From Homarus americanus (Eukaryota; Arthropoda; Malacostraca; Decapoda; Nephropidae), in the NCBI RefSeq assembly GCF_018991925.1, contig NW_024754732.1, forward strand, positions 1,376,433 to 1,440,432: a stretch of DNA of 64,000 nucleotides. Direction: 5' to 3'. Each line of letters starts with the position of its first letter. Within the stretch, counting starts at the first letter, position 1. Positions 33,319 through 45,472 of the stretch are shown here, in pieces. A model generated the notes under the pieces. It made no database searches and was not told the origin of the DNA. It saw nothing but the letters and a program-made list of their open reading frames with translations. Made by a program: the position numbers and the translations under genes.

Positions 33319-34302
33319 AAGGGATTGCGGGCTAGCGAGCATGGGAGGTGAGATGCCCTTTCCTTCCTCCCCCTCTGGCACCCAGCACCTCCTCTCCTGG
33401 GCTACGCAAGCAAACATAGTTTTGTACAGTATCTTAATATAATTCATATTATATTCCTATAATTCATTCATCTTAATCTATTTCATAATATATTCCTATA
33501 ATAATAATCAACTTATCAGAACTGCTTGGTTATTTCAGATTCATTCTGAATTCAAATCGTTTAATCCATTTTTAAAAAACATACAAATTAAACCAAAATC
33601 CAAATTATAATGATCCAAATTAAAGAGGGTACAGTGTACTATGAAAGATCAAAATCATCCTCCATGCATATATAAATTGGTGTACTGTACTGTACAGAGA
33701 AGTTGCCCGAGAGTAGTCAAAATCATGAAATATAAAACTGCAATATGTAAGAGTCATTGTACGAAGAAAAGTAATGTTACACTTACCATGCCTTATGTTC
33801 TAAAACCTATAATGAAGAATTTGGGTAAAGTTTCCTCATCAATGCCAATGAAGCTTCAAAGTTTGAGTATGAATCACTAAAATTAGTTTCTTTGTTTTCC
33901 AACAGATGACATGTTTGGAGAGTCAGTCACTTAGTGATGTGATCATGAGTGATTACAGAATAATATGTAAGGGAGGGGTTATGTATTCCCCAATGTGTGC
34001 TCATTAAAAATCTGTGAATAATTTGTCATTCATCATGCAATACCTCATATATTTTGTCTAGCCATCACACATGCTACTGTATGTCTGACATTTGTGGTTT
34101 GTCGCCGAGCGGCTAGGCGAAGTGATTGTCCATAACTGTGGCTGGACAAGATAATAATTTCATGTAATTAAAAATAAACATGACTGTATATATATTTGTT
34201 TTCAAACATTTACAATATATTCCCCTAACCATACTTGATCAGCATCCTACCACATCCATGATACAAACTTGACTTAGATATGAATACCAGTACTGTACTG
34301 TA
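33319..34302. other. Unassigned stretch, possibly host DNA
   Basis: No TIR element spans it. It contains a C-rich patch (33358-33400), a polypyrimidine run near 33240 just before it, and a region AT-rich with TACTGTACTGTAC words. GTCGCCGAGCGGCTAGGCG at 34101 resembles part of a tRNA-Ser/Leu D arm but lacks the rest of a tRNA. The 79-codon frame at 33641-33880 has no recognisable domain. Confidence 0.45.
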
Positions 34303-34930
34303 CAGTTGAGTCTGGATTTACGCGGTTTTGGTTTGCGCGTTTTGTCATTTACGCGGTGCCTTGCCAGAATTGAAATGCTTGACTTACGCGGCAAATTTGG
34401 TCATTTACACGGGAAGCCGCGCGGGCAGGGTGCGCACAAAGTCGCCCAGTCATCAAAACATTACCGAGTTCTTCACTCACCACCCACCACAGCCGGCCCA
34501 AGTCAGTGATAGTGAGGATATGGACTAATATGGACTTTGAGGGGTTTGACAAAGAGGCCCTGCAAGCCTCTGTGGTGGATAGTGATACAATTGATACAAG
34601 TGATACAGGTGAGGGCCAATAATCTGCCCTCTGCCTCGGAACCACCCCCCCATCCCCGTGTGCCCAGCCATCTTTTCTATTAATGTAAGCGTTAAAAAAC
34701 CTAATATTATTGATATTTCTCTTAATTATTAATTGTGTGTGCATACCATCATAAAATTAAGATGTTATTTTGACTACAAGGTACGTATTGTGTCAGAAAA
34801 AGTGGAGTTTGGGGGTCGGCCCAGTCTCTATTTCAATTAATCCTATATGTTCTGTTATTTCGTTTACGCGTTTCTCGTTTTATGCGGTACTCCGGGGGTT
34901 CAATTGACCGTGTAAATGAAGACCCAACTG
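34303..34930 (+). mobile_element. Tigger-A non-autonomous copy
   Basis: Left end CAGTTGAGTCTGGATTTACG, right end (reverse complement) CAGTTGGGTCTTCATTTACA, TA on both sides. It retains the transposase C-terminus in plus orientation (HQNITEFFTHHPPQPAQVSD near 34450-34510) and the 3' untranslated region with AAAGTGGAGTTTGGGGGTCG. The 5' and core coding parts are deleted. Confidence 0.88.
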
Positions 34931-34932
34931 TA

Positions 34933-35544
34933 TATGATAATAATTATGTTATGAGGTATCATGTGTTTGTGTTACTGATAGTGAATGAATCAATTATTAG
35001 GTAATTCGGTTACATTAAGAGTAATGGGGATAATGGCATACAATGCAACAAACATTATTTGCATTCTTTTTCAAATGTCAATAAATAAATGTCTAAGTTT
35101 GAAGGTTGATTACTATACCGGCTGTTCCTCAGTTACAAACAAGTTACATTCCTGAGGCTTGTTCATAAGTCCATTTGATTGTATGTCTAACTTTGCTCTC
35201 ATAGATACCAAATGTAAATGTAGAAAATTAAGAAAAAAAAGGATATACAGTTGACTTAACTGAAGAGTATAGTAAATGTATATCTGAAAATATTGCTAAT
35301 GATTGTACAACACCTTTGCAGAGTACAGTTCTTTCCAGTACTACTTTTGACAATAGTTATTGTAAATAAATGAAAATATATGTGTAAATTATCTAAAAAC
35401 ACTACAAGAGTATAATGATATCTTACATTGGAAGCAACTTAAAAAGTAAATTTACAAGAGGCGACAAAAATACAGGAAAATTCCAAATATTTCTGGATTT
35501 TTTTTTCTGCCCAACATAAAAAACCCTTTTGTCATCTCTAAGTA
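34933..35544. other. Unassigned stretch with weak element-end relic
   Basis: CTGTTCCTCAGTTACAAACA near 35122 and TTGTTCATAAGTCC near 35160 resemble decayed Tigger-type termini (compare TTCGTAAGTTGGACG at 46517). No coding or paired end was found. Confidence 0.4.
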
Positions 35545-36686
35545 CAGTAGAACGTCGATATAAAGCAATTCAATTTAAAATTATTGATTTGAGGCAACAC
35601 CCACAATTAAGGACAATGTTTTAATTTAAAGCAAATCTTTCCTATTTTGTGCGAGTCAATCTGGCGTATCATATTTTAAAATTCACGCCTGTTTCTCTGG
35701 ACACGCTACACTGTCCTAAGGGCAAAGCTGTACTGTACATGTACTCAAAATAATGTACTAAATAATTACTAAAATTTTTGTCTAGTGCAAACTATAGCAC
35801 GTTTATATTGAAATAAATCACTAACTTATAAGAATTCCAGCAATGTAAATTATATTCTCCCTGGTCACTTCTGTGACATTTTATAATAAAAAAAACAAAA
35901 ACTCAATCTAAAGGACCTAAATAAACAAATAAATACTTCACTAGACCTTCGGCGCCAACTGTCAACTGTGTTGCTGTCAACCTCCCACCTCCCCCCTCCC
36001 TCCCAGCCAGGGTTGAGTAGTTATAGGCTTACAGTTTTTATCTTATATAATATCACAGACTAAAGTTCGGAGAATATAATTAAAATTGCTGGAATCCTTG
36101 CACGACAGCGAATAATTTGAATATAAATGACATGTATTTTGCACGAGATGAAATTTTTTAGCCATTTGTAATATGTTTCTTCATTAGAACTAAAATTTGT
36201 ATGTCTAATGCAAACTATAGCATGTTTATATTCGAACTAATCACTATCTTATAAGAATTCCAGCAATGTTAATTATATTCTCCCAGGTCAGTTATGTGAC
36301 CTTTTATAAGAGAAAAACTTAGTCACTCTTAAGGACAGATAAATGAATAAGCACTAGACCTTGGCATCAACTATCAAACATATCACCTCGCTTTCCCCCC
36401 GCCCATCAGCTGATCGCTAGCAAACAGACCATTTCGCATCCCTTAATTTTAGCTGTGTTGATTTATGAGTGTTTGTTTTAACATAATACTACAAAAACAA
36501 TGTTTTGTTTAGTCTAGGAGATGGGCTGAGGTGCATCTGGGTAGACTCTCAGTCTTTTTAGTATTTTGTGATTCTCTCAAGAACCAAACTAAATTATTCC
36601 ATTCAAAAAACACTTCGATTTAGTGCGAATTCGGTTTAAAGCGACCTCTCTTGGAACATATCTCGTGTTATATCGAAGTTCTACTG
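35545..36686. mobile_element. TIR element (CAGTAGAACGTCGATATAA ends)
   Basis: Left end CAGTAGAACGTCGATATAAA and right end (reverse complement) CAGTAGAACTTCGATATAAC, TA at 35543-35544 and 36687-36688. Words of the type TTTAAAGC repeat near both ends. The interior holds divergent hairpin units (about 35755-36170 and 36185-36420) with a C-rich linker. No transposase is present. It shares its right-hand TA with the next element. Confidence 0.85.
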
Positions 36687-36688
36687 TA

Positions 36689-37479
36689 CAGTGATCCCTC
36701 GGTTAACAAAATTTCGGTTCACGAATTACCTTTCATAAGATTCTTCACTTCGCTTAACGAATTCCTTATGAGCGCCCCACAACATGTTTTCGCCTGCTAA
36801 CTAGCTGTAGTATTAGTCCGCTAATACAGTAATCGGTTCTAGGACTTATATTCCTTACCATTTTAGTAAATATCAAGAAGGTTGTACTATTCAATCATTT
36901 AAAAAGTTTTATATTAAATTTTTTAGTAATTTTAACAATCATTGATCATAATTGAAGTACAGGAAACTAGTTTTATGCACGCCAAACAGCTACTCAACAC
37001 GCCAAGCTTGGCGTCAGTTTGTTTACAGGTTCAGAGGAAGGAACATCTTGTTTGAGACTCTTCAACATAAATGCTTTTTTTTTGTGTTTCCAGTCAAATT
37101 ATTGGTCATTTTGAAATATATTTTACATAATTGATAATATATAGCGCAATGTTGATTTAAAGAAAATAATCTTGAATTACACCAAGTGAACTAAAATTTT
37201 ATGGGTGAAATGGCAGCATGGGGTGACTTCTCTTCCACCCCAATGACTTCTCTTCTCCCTTCTCCTCCACCCCCATTCTAATTCCCATCATCGTCATCAT
37301 CATCAACCAAGACCTTCTACATGCACACCTCAATGTAAGTACTTTACTGCAATTAATTTTCGTTTGTATGTAATTTTCGGTGAGCTGGAACCAATTACCC
37401 AAAAACCCATTGAAACAATGGTTTCGGTTAACGAGCAACCTTCTGGAACGAATTGTGCTCGTTAACCGAGGGACCACTG
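36689..37479 (+). mobile_element. Tigger-B non-autonomous copy
   Basis: Left end CAGTGATCCCTCGGTTAACA, right end (reverse complement) CAGTGGTCCCTCGGTTAACG. Left TA is at 36687-36688; the right side is a TG/TA repeat. The interior matches the untranslated parts of 42076-44488 with the transposase gene removed. Right-end pattern: GGTTTCGGTTAACGAGCAAC. Confidence 0.9.
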
Positions 37480-37521
37480 TGTGTGTGTATGTACATGTGT
37501 GTGTGTATATATATATATATA
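37480..37521. repeat. (TG)n/(TA)n microsatellite between two TIRs
   Basis: A short TG run then about eight TA units lie exactly between the right end of Tigger-B and the left end of hairpin-array copy 3. Confidence 0.9.
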
Positions 37522-39993
37522 CAGTCAACCCTCACTTTACGCGGTTAATGTAACCCACAGGGTACCGCGGAAAGTGAGAAACGCGTAAAGTGAATAACAT
37601 AACATATGGGATTAAATGAAATAGAGACCAGCTGACCCCCAAACTCCACTTTTTCCAACACAATACCTATGTTCTAGTAAAAATAACATATTAATTTTAT
37701 GATGGTACATGCACACAATTAATACTTAAGAGAAATAGAGAAATACAGTCAAGTTAATGTCCATTCAAATAATGGACACGACTCCCTCCCCCTCTCACAC
37801 TACACTGCTGGCTCTTCCCTCTCTGAGAAATTTTGGGGGGAAAACCAGGTATAGTAATTAATAATACCTCAAACTAAAGTTAGAATAATATAATTGACAT
37901 TGCTGGATTCCTTGTAAGACCAGGAATATTTTGAATATAAATGTCATATTTTTCACAAAAGATAACATACTTACTCAGATTAAACATTTTATCTAAAATT
38001 TGTATGTCTAATGCAAAATCTATGATGTTTATATTCAAAATGATCATCAAATTGTAAGAATTCCAGCAATGTAAATTATATTCTGGCCGGGTAATTTGTA
38101 TGAATTTTATGAGCTAAAACAAATATCTTCAGTTAATAAAAAAAAAAATATATTCTTCACGACACTATCTGTCAATCAAAGTACCCCACCTTGCCTCCCC
38201 CCCTCTTCCAACCGCGCGGTCAGTCCCAACCCTCCCCCCCACCCCCCACCAATCCTCCCTTCAAGAGATGTTGGGTGAAAAATTTAGATTTTAACATTTT
38301 GTATTAAATAATACCTCAGATTAAAGTTAGGATAATATAATTGACATTGCTGGATTCCTTGTAAGACCAGGAATATTTTGAATATAAACGTCATATATTA
38401 TGCACAAAAGATAACATACTTACTCAGATTAAACATTTTATCTAAAAATTTTATGTCTAATGCAAAATATATGATGTTTATATTCAAAATGATCACCAAA
38501 TTGTAAGAATTCCAGCAATGTAAATTATATTCTGGCCGGGTAATTTGTATGAATTTTATGAGCTAAAATAAAAATCTTCAGTTAATAAAAAAAAAAATAT
38601 TCTTCACACGGTAACAGATGGTCGGTCGCAGGTCCCTCCCTCCCTCCCCCACACCCCCCACCAACGTCCCTACTAGATAAATGTGTGGGAATACCAGACT
38701 GTTTACCTTTTTAGTAATAAATAATAAATCAGACTAAAGTTAGGATAATATAATTGACATTGCTGGATTCCTTGTAAGACCAGGAATATTTTGAATATAA
38801 ATATCATATATTTTGCACAAAAGATAACATATTTACTCAAGAGTAAACATTATATCTAAAATTTGTATGTCTAATGCAAAATCTATGATGTTTATATTCA
38901 AAATGATCATCAAATTGTAAGAATTCCAGCAATGTAAATTATATTCTGGCCGGATAATTTGTATGAATTTTATGAGCTAAAACAAATATCTTCAGTTAAT
39001 AAAAAAAAAAAAATATTCTTCGACACTATCTGTCAATCAAAGTACCCCACCTTGCCTTCCCCCCCTCTTCCAACCGCGTGGTCAGTCCCAACCCTCCCCC
39101 CACCCCCCACCAATCCTCCATTCAAGAGTTTTTAACATTTAGTATTAAATAATACCTCAGATTAAAGTTAGGATAATATAATTGACATTGCTGGATTCCT
39201 TGTAAGACCAGGAATATTTTGAATATAAATGTCATATATTTTGGACAAAAGATAACATAATTACCTAGAGAACAATTTTTATCTAAAAATTGTATGTTTA
39301 ATGCAAAATATATGTTGTTTATATTCAAAATGATCACCAAATTATAAGAATTCCAGCAATGTAAATTATATTCTGACCGGGTAATTTGTATGAATTTTAT
39401 GAGCTAAAACAAATATCTTCAGTTAATAAAAAAAAAAATAATTCTTCACGGGGTAACAGATGGTCGGTCGGTCGGTCCCTCCCTCCCCCCCACCCCCCAC
39501 CAACCGTCCCAAGGAGATGTGTGGGATAACCACTAAATTTTAATAAATAATACCTCAAACTAAAGTTAGGATAATATAATTGACATTGCTGGATTCCTTG
39601 TAAGACCAGGAATATTTTGAATATAAATGTCATATATTTTGGACAAAAGATAACATAATTACCTAGAGAACAATTTTTATCTAAAAATTGTATGTTTAAT
39701 GCAAAATATATGTTGTTTATATTCAAAATGATCACCAAATTATAAGAATTCCAGCAATGTAAATTATATTCTGGCTGGGTAATTTGTATGAATTTTATGA
39801 GCTAAAACAGGCAGTCAGGCAGGGTGGCGGGTGGGGGGTGGTGCGAATCTAAAAATAGCTCTCGAGCCGGACACTCACCGCGTTATGTGAAAAATGCGTT
39901 GCGCCGCATTAAGTGAAAGTTCAGCTTTGGCAAGGCACCGCGTATATGCGAAAACGCGTTAAGTGAAAGCGCGTTAAGCGAGAGAATAATACT
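37522..39993. mobile_element. Hairpin-array element, copy 3 (5 units)
   Basis: Left end CAGTCAACCCTCACTTTACG after TA. The right end is degenerate (AAACGCGTTAAGTGAAAGCG, then GAGAGAATAATACT). Five hairpin units lie at about 37860-38110, 38305-38570, 38725-38985, 39145-39405 and 39555-39800, separated by C-rich linkers (for example CCCACCCCCCACCAATCC) and A-runs of 11-13. Adjacent units 4 and 5 are nearly identical, which suggests recent tandem duplication. No transposase is present. Confidence 0.85.
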
Positions 39994-40013
39994 AATGTGT
40001 GTGTGTGTGTCAA

Positions 40014-40088
<75 letters not shown>
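39994..40088. repeat. (GT)n then (TA)n microsatellite
   Basis: GT repeats at about 39997-40022 pass into about 33 TA units. It lies between the degenerate end of hairpin-array copy 3 and a Tigger-type 5' fragment. Confidence 0.95.
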
Positions 40089-40091
<3 letters not shown>

Positions 40092-40109
40092 AATATATAT
40101 ATTTATATT

Positions 40110-40576
40110 ATTATGTAGGATTAAGGAGAGAATTATGGAGAGAATTATGGAGGAGGTGGAAGAGGAGTCATCATTCCTAGCCCTCTTTGGTGACTGTCTC
40201 ACAGGCACTGTGTCTGTTTATTTATAATTTCTTTCTTAGTTTCAAGGGTTATTAGCTTTCTCACCCGCTTTTGACGATTCATTGTTACAATTGTACACTT
40301 GTATAACAAAGTAGTTATAAAAATAACACGAATTTCCACATCAAAAGTCGAAATTTCAACAAGCTCAGTGGTGCACTGACTACACAATGAACCAATATGG
40401 CGCTTGACGCTCTTGCTGTGAGCCGTGGTACAACAATATTCATGCGCCAGACGAAATAGTCCCGTATTCATCCGCGTTCGTTGTAGGAGTTGCGTTAGTT
40501 ATAGCATTCTCAATTTTATAGGTAAAACCGTTCGTTATAGGAATATTCGTAGTAGAATCCGTTCGTTATAGCATAC

Positions 40577-40583
<7 letters not shown>
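40110..40583 (-). mobile_element. Tigger-type 5' fragment (ATAACGAAC family)
   Basis: The right end at 40490-40583, read on the minus strand, matches 411-500 of the MITE at 407-743 (TATGCTATAACGAACGGATT). The minus strand then runs into a transposase N-terminus at 40282. The far part is cut off at the microsatellite, so only the 5' end remains. Confidence 0.75.
40199..40282 (-). pseudogene. Transposase N-terminus (CENP-B-type), truncated
   Basis: From Met at 40282 the minus strand reads MNRQKRVRKLITLETKKEII, the basic start and first helix of a Tigger/CENP-B DNA-binding domain. A stop follows after NKQTQCL. The next frame (RQSPKRARNDDSSSTSS) shows no helix-turn-helix. Upstream in-frame residues to 40471 are probably untranslated. 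Confidence 0.55.

Positions 40584-40643
<60 letters not shown>
40584..40643. repeat. (TA)n microsatellite between two TIRs
   Basis: About 30 TA units between the end ATAGCATACCAC and the Tigger-C left end CAGCTCCTACCCGACTTACG at 40650. Confidence 0.95.
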
Positions 40644-40647
<4 letters not shown>

Positions 40648-40949
40648 CACAGCTCCTACCCGACTTACGACCTACTCGACCTATGACCACCCGCACTTAC
40701 GACCTGCCTCAGTCCGTAACGACCATCCGCACATACGACCGCCGCAGTCGGTACCAAAAACTTTTTCAAATGACGTGTGCATTTTCTATACCGAAACGTT
40801 TCCGTCCTGTACCAGAGTCGCGTGGCTTGGGTCGCCTCGTAGCTACAGCACCCACGCCGTAGAGCGCTTAGTTGGTGTTTGGCTGTCGTTGTATCTGCAA
40901 CTGATCGCGCTGTGTACTGACATTATTTTTGTATTTAATTGACTTTAGA

Positions 40950-42073
40950 ATGACTGGAAAGCATACACGTGAGAGTGCTGGTAGTGCTCAGAAGAAAAGG
41001 AGACAGGCAATTACTTTTGAGATGAAAATGAAGATAATAATGCAGAATGAAAATGGAAAAACTGTAGTGACAATTTCACTCAACCATATCTACTATTTTG
41101 AAGGACAAGAAACGTAAACGTATTTGTGAGGTAGTGAAAGGATCAGCACCTATAAAGGGAACTATAATAACGAAGAAAAGACAAGGTCCCATTCACGAAA
41201 AGGATAAATTACTTGTGATATGGATAGAAGACCAGATACAAAAGCATGTACCCTTAAGCCTTCTAACCCTACAGGCTAAGGCAAGAAGCCTTTTCAAAAG
41301 CCTGAAGGAACAGGCAGGAGATGAGTGCAAGCAAACCTTCACAGCAAGTCATGGGTGGTTTAACAGATTTAAGAACTGCTACAGTTTACATAATGTTAAG
41401 GTGAGTGGAGAGGCAGCTAGTGCTCATGTTGTTGCTGCCGAAGCTTTTAAGGAGATAGATCGTGTCATCGTGGAAGGAAATTATTTGTCTGAGCAAATAT
41501 TCAATGTGGATGAAACTTGATTATTATGGAAGCGCATGCCTGAATGGACATACATCCACAAAGAGGCGAAAACAATTCCAGGATTCAAGGCATTCAAGGA
41601 CCGAATTACACTTCTGTTGGGGGGGATGTAGCTGGTTTCAAGATAAAGCCCTTCATGATTTATCATTCAGAGAACCCCAGGGCTTTTAAACATGTCAGCA
41701 AGCACACACTGCCAGTGTTTTATCGCAGTAACAAGAGAGCCTGGATGACCCAAGTACTGATTGAGGATTGGTTCATGAATTGTTTCATTCCTCGAGCCAA
41801 GGAGTATTGTCTGCAACAAGGGATTGCATTCAAGATTTTGTTAATTTTGGATAATACTCCGGGCCATCAACCACACCTGGACGACATGCACCCTGCTGTT
41901 AAGGTAGTGTACATTCCACCTAACACTACCTCTATCATCCAACCCATGGATCAAGGTGCTATTGCAGCTTTTAAAGCTAATTATTTATGTACGACCTTCG
42001 CTCAGGCTGTTGCTGCTACTGAAGGTGAGGAAACGCTCAGACAGGTTTGGAAGGACTACAACATTTTGACATG
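40950..42073 (+). pseudogene. Tigger-C transposase, N-terminus and DDE core
   Basis: Starts MTGKHTRESAGSAQKKRRQA at 40950. DNA-binding helices (ITFEMKMKIIMQNENGKTVV) are followed by a small frameshift near 41090. The second helix-turn-helix region ends ASHGWFNRFKNCYSL. The DDE core has IFNVDET (first Asp, followed by a stop at 41518), IKPFMIYHSENPRAFKH, ILLILDNTPGHQPHL (second Asp) and IPPNTTSIIQPMDQGAIAAF (third Asp), ending at TLRQVWKDYNIL where Tigger-B is inserted. It shows what the copy at 31862 has lost. Stops and a frameshift near 41580 make it inactive. Confidence 0.88.
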
Positions 42074-42075
42074 TA

Positions 42076-44488
42076 CAGTGATCCCTCGGGTTCACGAGCG
42101 CCTCGGTTAACGAGATTTCGGTTAACGAGTTACCTCCCATAAGATTCTTAACTTCGGTTAACGAGCATTCCCTTGATTAAGGAGTTTCTTACGAGCCGAC
42201 CTCAACATGTTTTCGCTTGCACTTGGCGGTCAACCAGCTGCAGTATAGTCCGCCAATACAGTAATCGGTTCTAGAGCTTCAATTCCTTACGATGATAGTA
42301 AATATCAAGAAGCTTATACTATTCAATAATTTTAAAAGTTTAATATTAAATTTTTTAGTCATTTTAACAATTATTGAACATAATTGAAGGTAAAGTCACT
42401 AGTTTGTGGCGTGCCATCCATCCTCTTAACACACCAAACAAGTGTTAGTCTCTCTCTGTTTTCAGTGGAGGTAACATCTTGCTTGAGACTCTCTTCAACT
42501 AAATGCTTTTTTCTGTGTTTCCAAGCAAATTATTGGTCATTTTGAAATTTATTTTACATATTGACAATATATAGCGCAGTGCAGTGTTATTTTAAAGAAA
42601 ATATTCTTTATTTACAGCTAGTTTAAACTTAAAAATCACATGGTGAAATTGTTTGAATCCAGCATGGGGCCAAAGAGATCAAGAAAAGCGATTTCAATCC
42701 AAACCATGCAGGAAATTATGAAAAAACATGAAGAAGGCATTTGAACAAATGCACTAAGCAAAGAACATGGCATGTCAACATCAACTGTGTCGACAATTCT
42801 TGCACAGAAAGACAAATTTAAAGAAGTGAAAGTGAGAGACAAATCTACCAGAGTGTTTAAAAGTAGATCCCTAATTGCAGAAACTGAGAGGTTACTTCTC
42901 ATCTGAATTAGGGAATAACAGATGAAAGGTAATTCAGTTTCTACTGAATTCATTTGTGAAAGAGCCAGGGAGATTTACGAACATTTAAAGACAGATCAAC
43001 CTGGTTCTTCAGGAACAGAATTTGAAGATTTTTGGGCCAGCAGAGGCTGGTTCAAAAAATTTAAGAAAAGAAGTGACATTTTCAGTGTTGTTAGGCATGG
43101 TGAAGCTGCTAGTGCTGATAAGGAAGGGGCAGCAAAGTTTTTAGTGGAATTTAAAGAACTGATGGAAGAAGAAAATTATCTTCCACAGCAAGTGTTCAAT
43201 GTGGACGAAACTGGGCTGTTCTTGAAAAAGATGCCCAAAAGAACATTCATCACCAGAGATGAAGCCTCTTTACCTGGGCATAAACCCATGAAAGACCGTC
43301 TCACTCTATTGCTTGGTGCCAATGCTTCAGGGGATTTCCGACTGAAGCCTATGCTCGTCTACCACTCTGAAAACCCCAGGGTGTTCAAGCAACAGAAAGT
43401 AGTAAGAGCAAAGCTTAGAGTTTATTGGAAGTCCAACCGTAAGGCATGGGTGACAAGACAGTTCTTTAATGAATGGGCAGTTGAGGTGTTTTGCCCTTCT
43501 GTCAAGAGCTACCTAACCACCAATAAACTCCCTTTAAAGGCTCTTCTCCTCATGGATAATGCTCCTGGTCATGACCCTGAACTTGCCTCCCAACACTACA
43601 TCAATCATACAGCCAATGGAAAGCACTGTGGTCATCAGTAGTCCATGATTTTGAGGGATGTCAAGATGACACAGAGTTGGACCAGGAGATTGTGTCCACT
43701 GGTCAGTCATTGGGCCTTGAAGTGGAAGAGGATGATGTCGAAGAGCTTGTGATGTCTCATGAGCAGGAACCTACTTCTGATGACTTGAAGCAACTGGATG
43801 AGATGTTAGAGGCTGACAATGGTGAGGAGGAAATTGAAAGTGATGACCATATGTCAACTAAAGAGTTGAAAGATGTGATTTACTACTGGGAGAAGTTCAG
43901 GGAACTGGCTTCAAAGCACCCAGATGTGGAAAAAACTGAACTAACTTTGTGTCATGTTGAGGACTCAATGGTCTCCTTTAAACATAAGTTAATGGTGAGA
44001 GGAGAGATGCCCCACAGACCACAATTGACACTTTCTTCAGTAAAAGGCAGAGGGAACAAGATGCTATCCCTCAGCCTTCCACTTCAAGAAGGAGAGAGGA
44101 TGATGCTAGCCCTCAACCTTCCACTTCAAGAAGGAGAGGATGTTCATGGTGGAGAATTTGTCAGTCCAGAGGTTCCTGACATTTTCATGGAAGGTGACTC
44201 ACCTTCCAAGAAGCAGTAAAATGCTTCTCCTCCACCTCCACTTTCCTCTCTTCTTCCTTCTCCACCTCCCACTACAAATTCACATCAGCATCATCATCCA
44301 GGAGCCTCCTACATACACACCTCAAAGTAAGTGTCAATTTCTAACATTTTTGTTGAATTTAGGCAATTTTTGGTGAGCTGGAATCAATTACCCAAAAACC
44401 CATTGAAACAATGGTTTCGGTTCACGAGATTTTCGGTTAACGAGCAACCTGCTGGAACGGATTGTGCTCGTTAACCGAGGGACCACTG
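42076..44488 (+). mobile_element. Tigger-B element with transposase
   Basis: Left end CAGTGATCCCTCGGGTTCAC, right end (reverse complement) CAGTGGTCCCTCGGTTAACG, flanked by TA at 42074-42075 and 44489-44490. Inner TTAACGAG words repeat at both ends. It is inserted within the Tigger-C transposase gene, so it is the younger element. Non-autonomous relatives lie at 15787 and 36689. Confidence 0.95.
42664..44217 (+). pseudogene. Tigger-B transposase, third catalytic Asp deleted
   Basis: The start MGPKRSRKAISIQTMQEIMK gives the N-terminal helix-turn-helix, continuing LSKEHGMSTSTVSTIL; stops occur near 42740 and 42905. The open part 42922-43641 carries the second DNA-binding region (GWFKKFKKRSD), VFNVDETGLFLKKMP (first Asp), KPMLVYHSENPRVF and LLLMDNAPGHDPEL (second Asp). 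The PPNTT...QPMDQ block is missing: a deletion plus frame change at about 43595 leads to VVHDFEGCQDDTELDQ. The tail 43677-44219 is acidic. In a shifted frame, QTTIDTFF (44015-44038) is a PIP-box match, followed by duplicated Ser/Pro-rich 45-bp repeats at about 44060-44130. Confidence 0.85.
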
Positions 44489-44490
44489 TA

Positions 44491-45164
44491 TAAACAACAT
44501 TATTGCAGCATGGGATGAGGTTACAGAACAGTGCATGAATGAAATATGGAAGAAAGTCCTTTAAAGATATGTGAACAGTTTCAGAGGATTTAATGAAAAT
44601 TAAGTAATTTCTGAGATTAGTAACAAGATAGTGGAGTTGGGTAAACAGCTTGAGTTAGAAATTGATAATGAAGATGATGAGCAGTTGGTTGAAAGTGTAG
44701 CAGAAGAGCTAAGTAACGAGGATCTTATCGAAATGGAAGCACAGAAAAATGCAGAGGAAGAAGAGAGTCTAAATGTAGACGAAGAACCACCCCCCAAAAA
44801 TTTTTCAGTGAAGCAAATGGCAGAGGCATTTGCTACAATTAATAAGGGGATGCAAATGTTTGACGGCATGGATCAAAATGTTGAGCGTTTTGCCAAAGTT
44901 GACAGAATGGTCCAAGATGCACTTGCTTGCTACAGGGGGATTTATAATGAAAAGAAAAAGCAAACTGTGTAGTCTAAATTGGACATCTATTTTAAGAAGT
45001 CCCCCATTGTTGTCTCCTCACACCCCACCAGTGCTGCCTCTTCACTCCCTAAAGATGATCCAATACCTTCAACCAGCAAGTTTCCCTCGTACATAAACCT
45101 TTCTGAAGAAAGCGACATTGATGACCCACCCAGCCCTGTCTCCTCCTCTGCTTCATCCAATTAA
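44491..45164 (+). pseudogene. Tigger-C transposase C-terminus after Tigger-B insert
   Basis: Resumes INNIIAAWDEVTEQCMNE, then EISNKIVELGKQLELEI, acidic helices (SVAEELSNEDLIEME), FDGMDQNVERFAKVDRMV and NEKKKQTV. The next codon is TAG where the 31862 copy has CAG, the Gln of the PIP box (SKLDIYF follows), so the motif is abolished by one substitution. The Ser/Pro/acidic tail continues to 45164. Two further stops lie near 44560-44605. Confidence 0.8.
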
Positions 45165-45472
45165 TAAAGTCTCCATGTATACCTGTAAATAGAAAATTAT
45201 GGGGGCCCCGTGTGCATTCAGCTGACTACATTAAAGGTAAGTGCACAGTAATACTGTATCCATTTTTCATTATTGATTACTTTTACTGTACTGTATTTCA
45301 TTTTGAATTTTATATGTATTATTTTTTGCATTTCCGACTTACGACCATTCCGACTTACGATCTGGATTTGGGTCCCTAACCCCGTCATAAGTCGGGGAGG
45401 AGCTGTACAATACAAGTAAAATAAATAATTGTCCAAGGGGCAAACACATAAGGGAATAAACATTTATTTGTA

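Larger units (their letters stand above)
40650..45405 (+). mobile_element. Tigger-C element, near full length, interrupted by Tigger-B
   Basis: Left end CAGCTCCTACCCGACTTACG, right end (reverse complement) CAGCTCCTCCCCGACTTATG, TA after the right end. It carries the most complete Tigger-C transposase here, split at a TA (42074-42075) by Tigger-B. Without the insert the element is about 2.3 kb. Confidence 0.92.

Noticed and set aside
33641..33880. Open frame of 79 codons as a possible small host gene
   Set aside because: No domain, signal peptide or compositional evidence; flanks are AT-rich with no splice or promoter pattern that I could defend.
34101..34145. tRNA-like D arm (GCCGAGCGGCTAGGCG)
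   Set aside because: No acceptor stem, anticodon arm or GGTTCGA box B follows; at most a SINE relic.
37522..39993. Regularly spaced repeats resembling a CRISPR array
   Set aside because: Repeats are about 230 bp hairpins with 150-200 bp conserved linkers inside a TIR element in a eukaryotic genome; no cas genes and no unique spacers.
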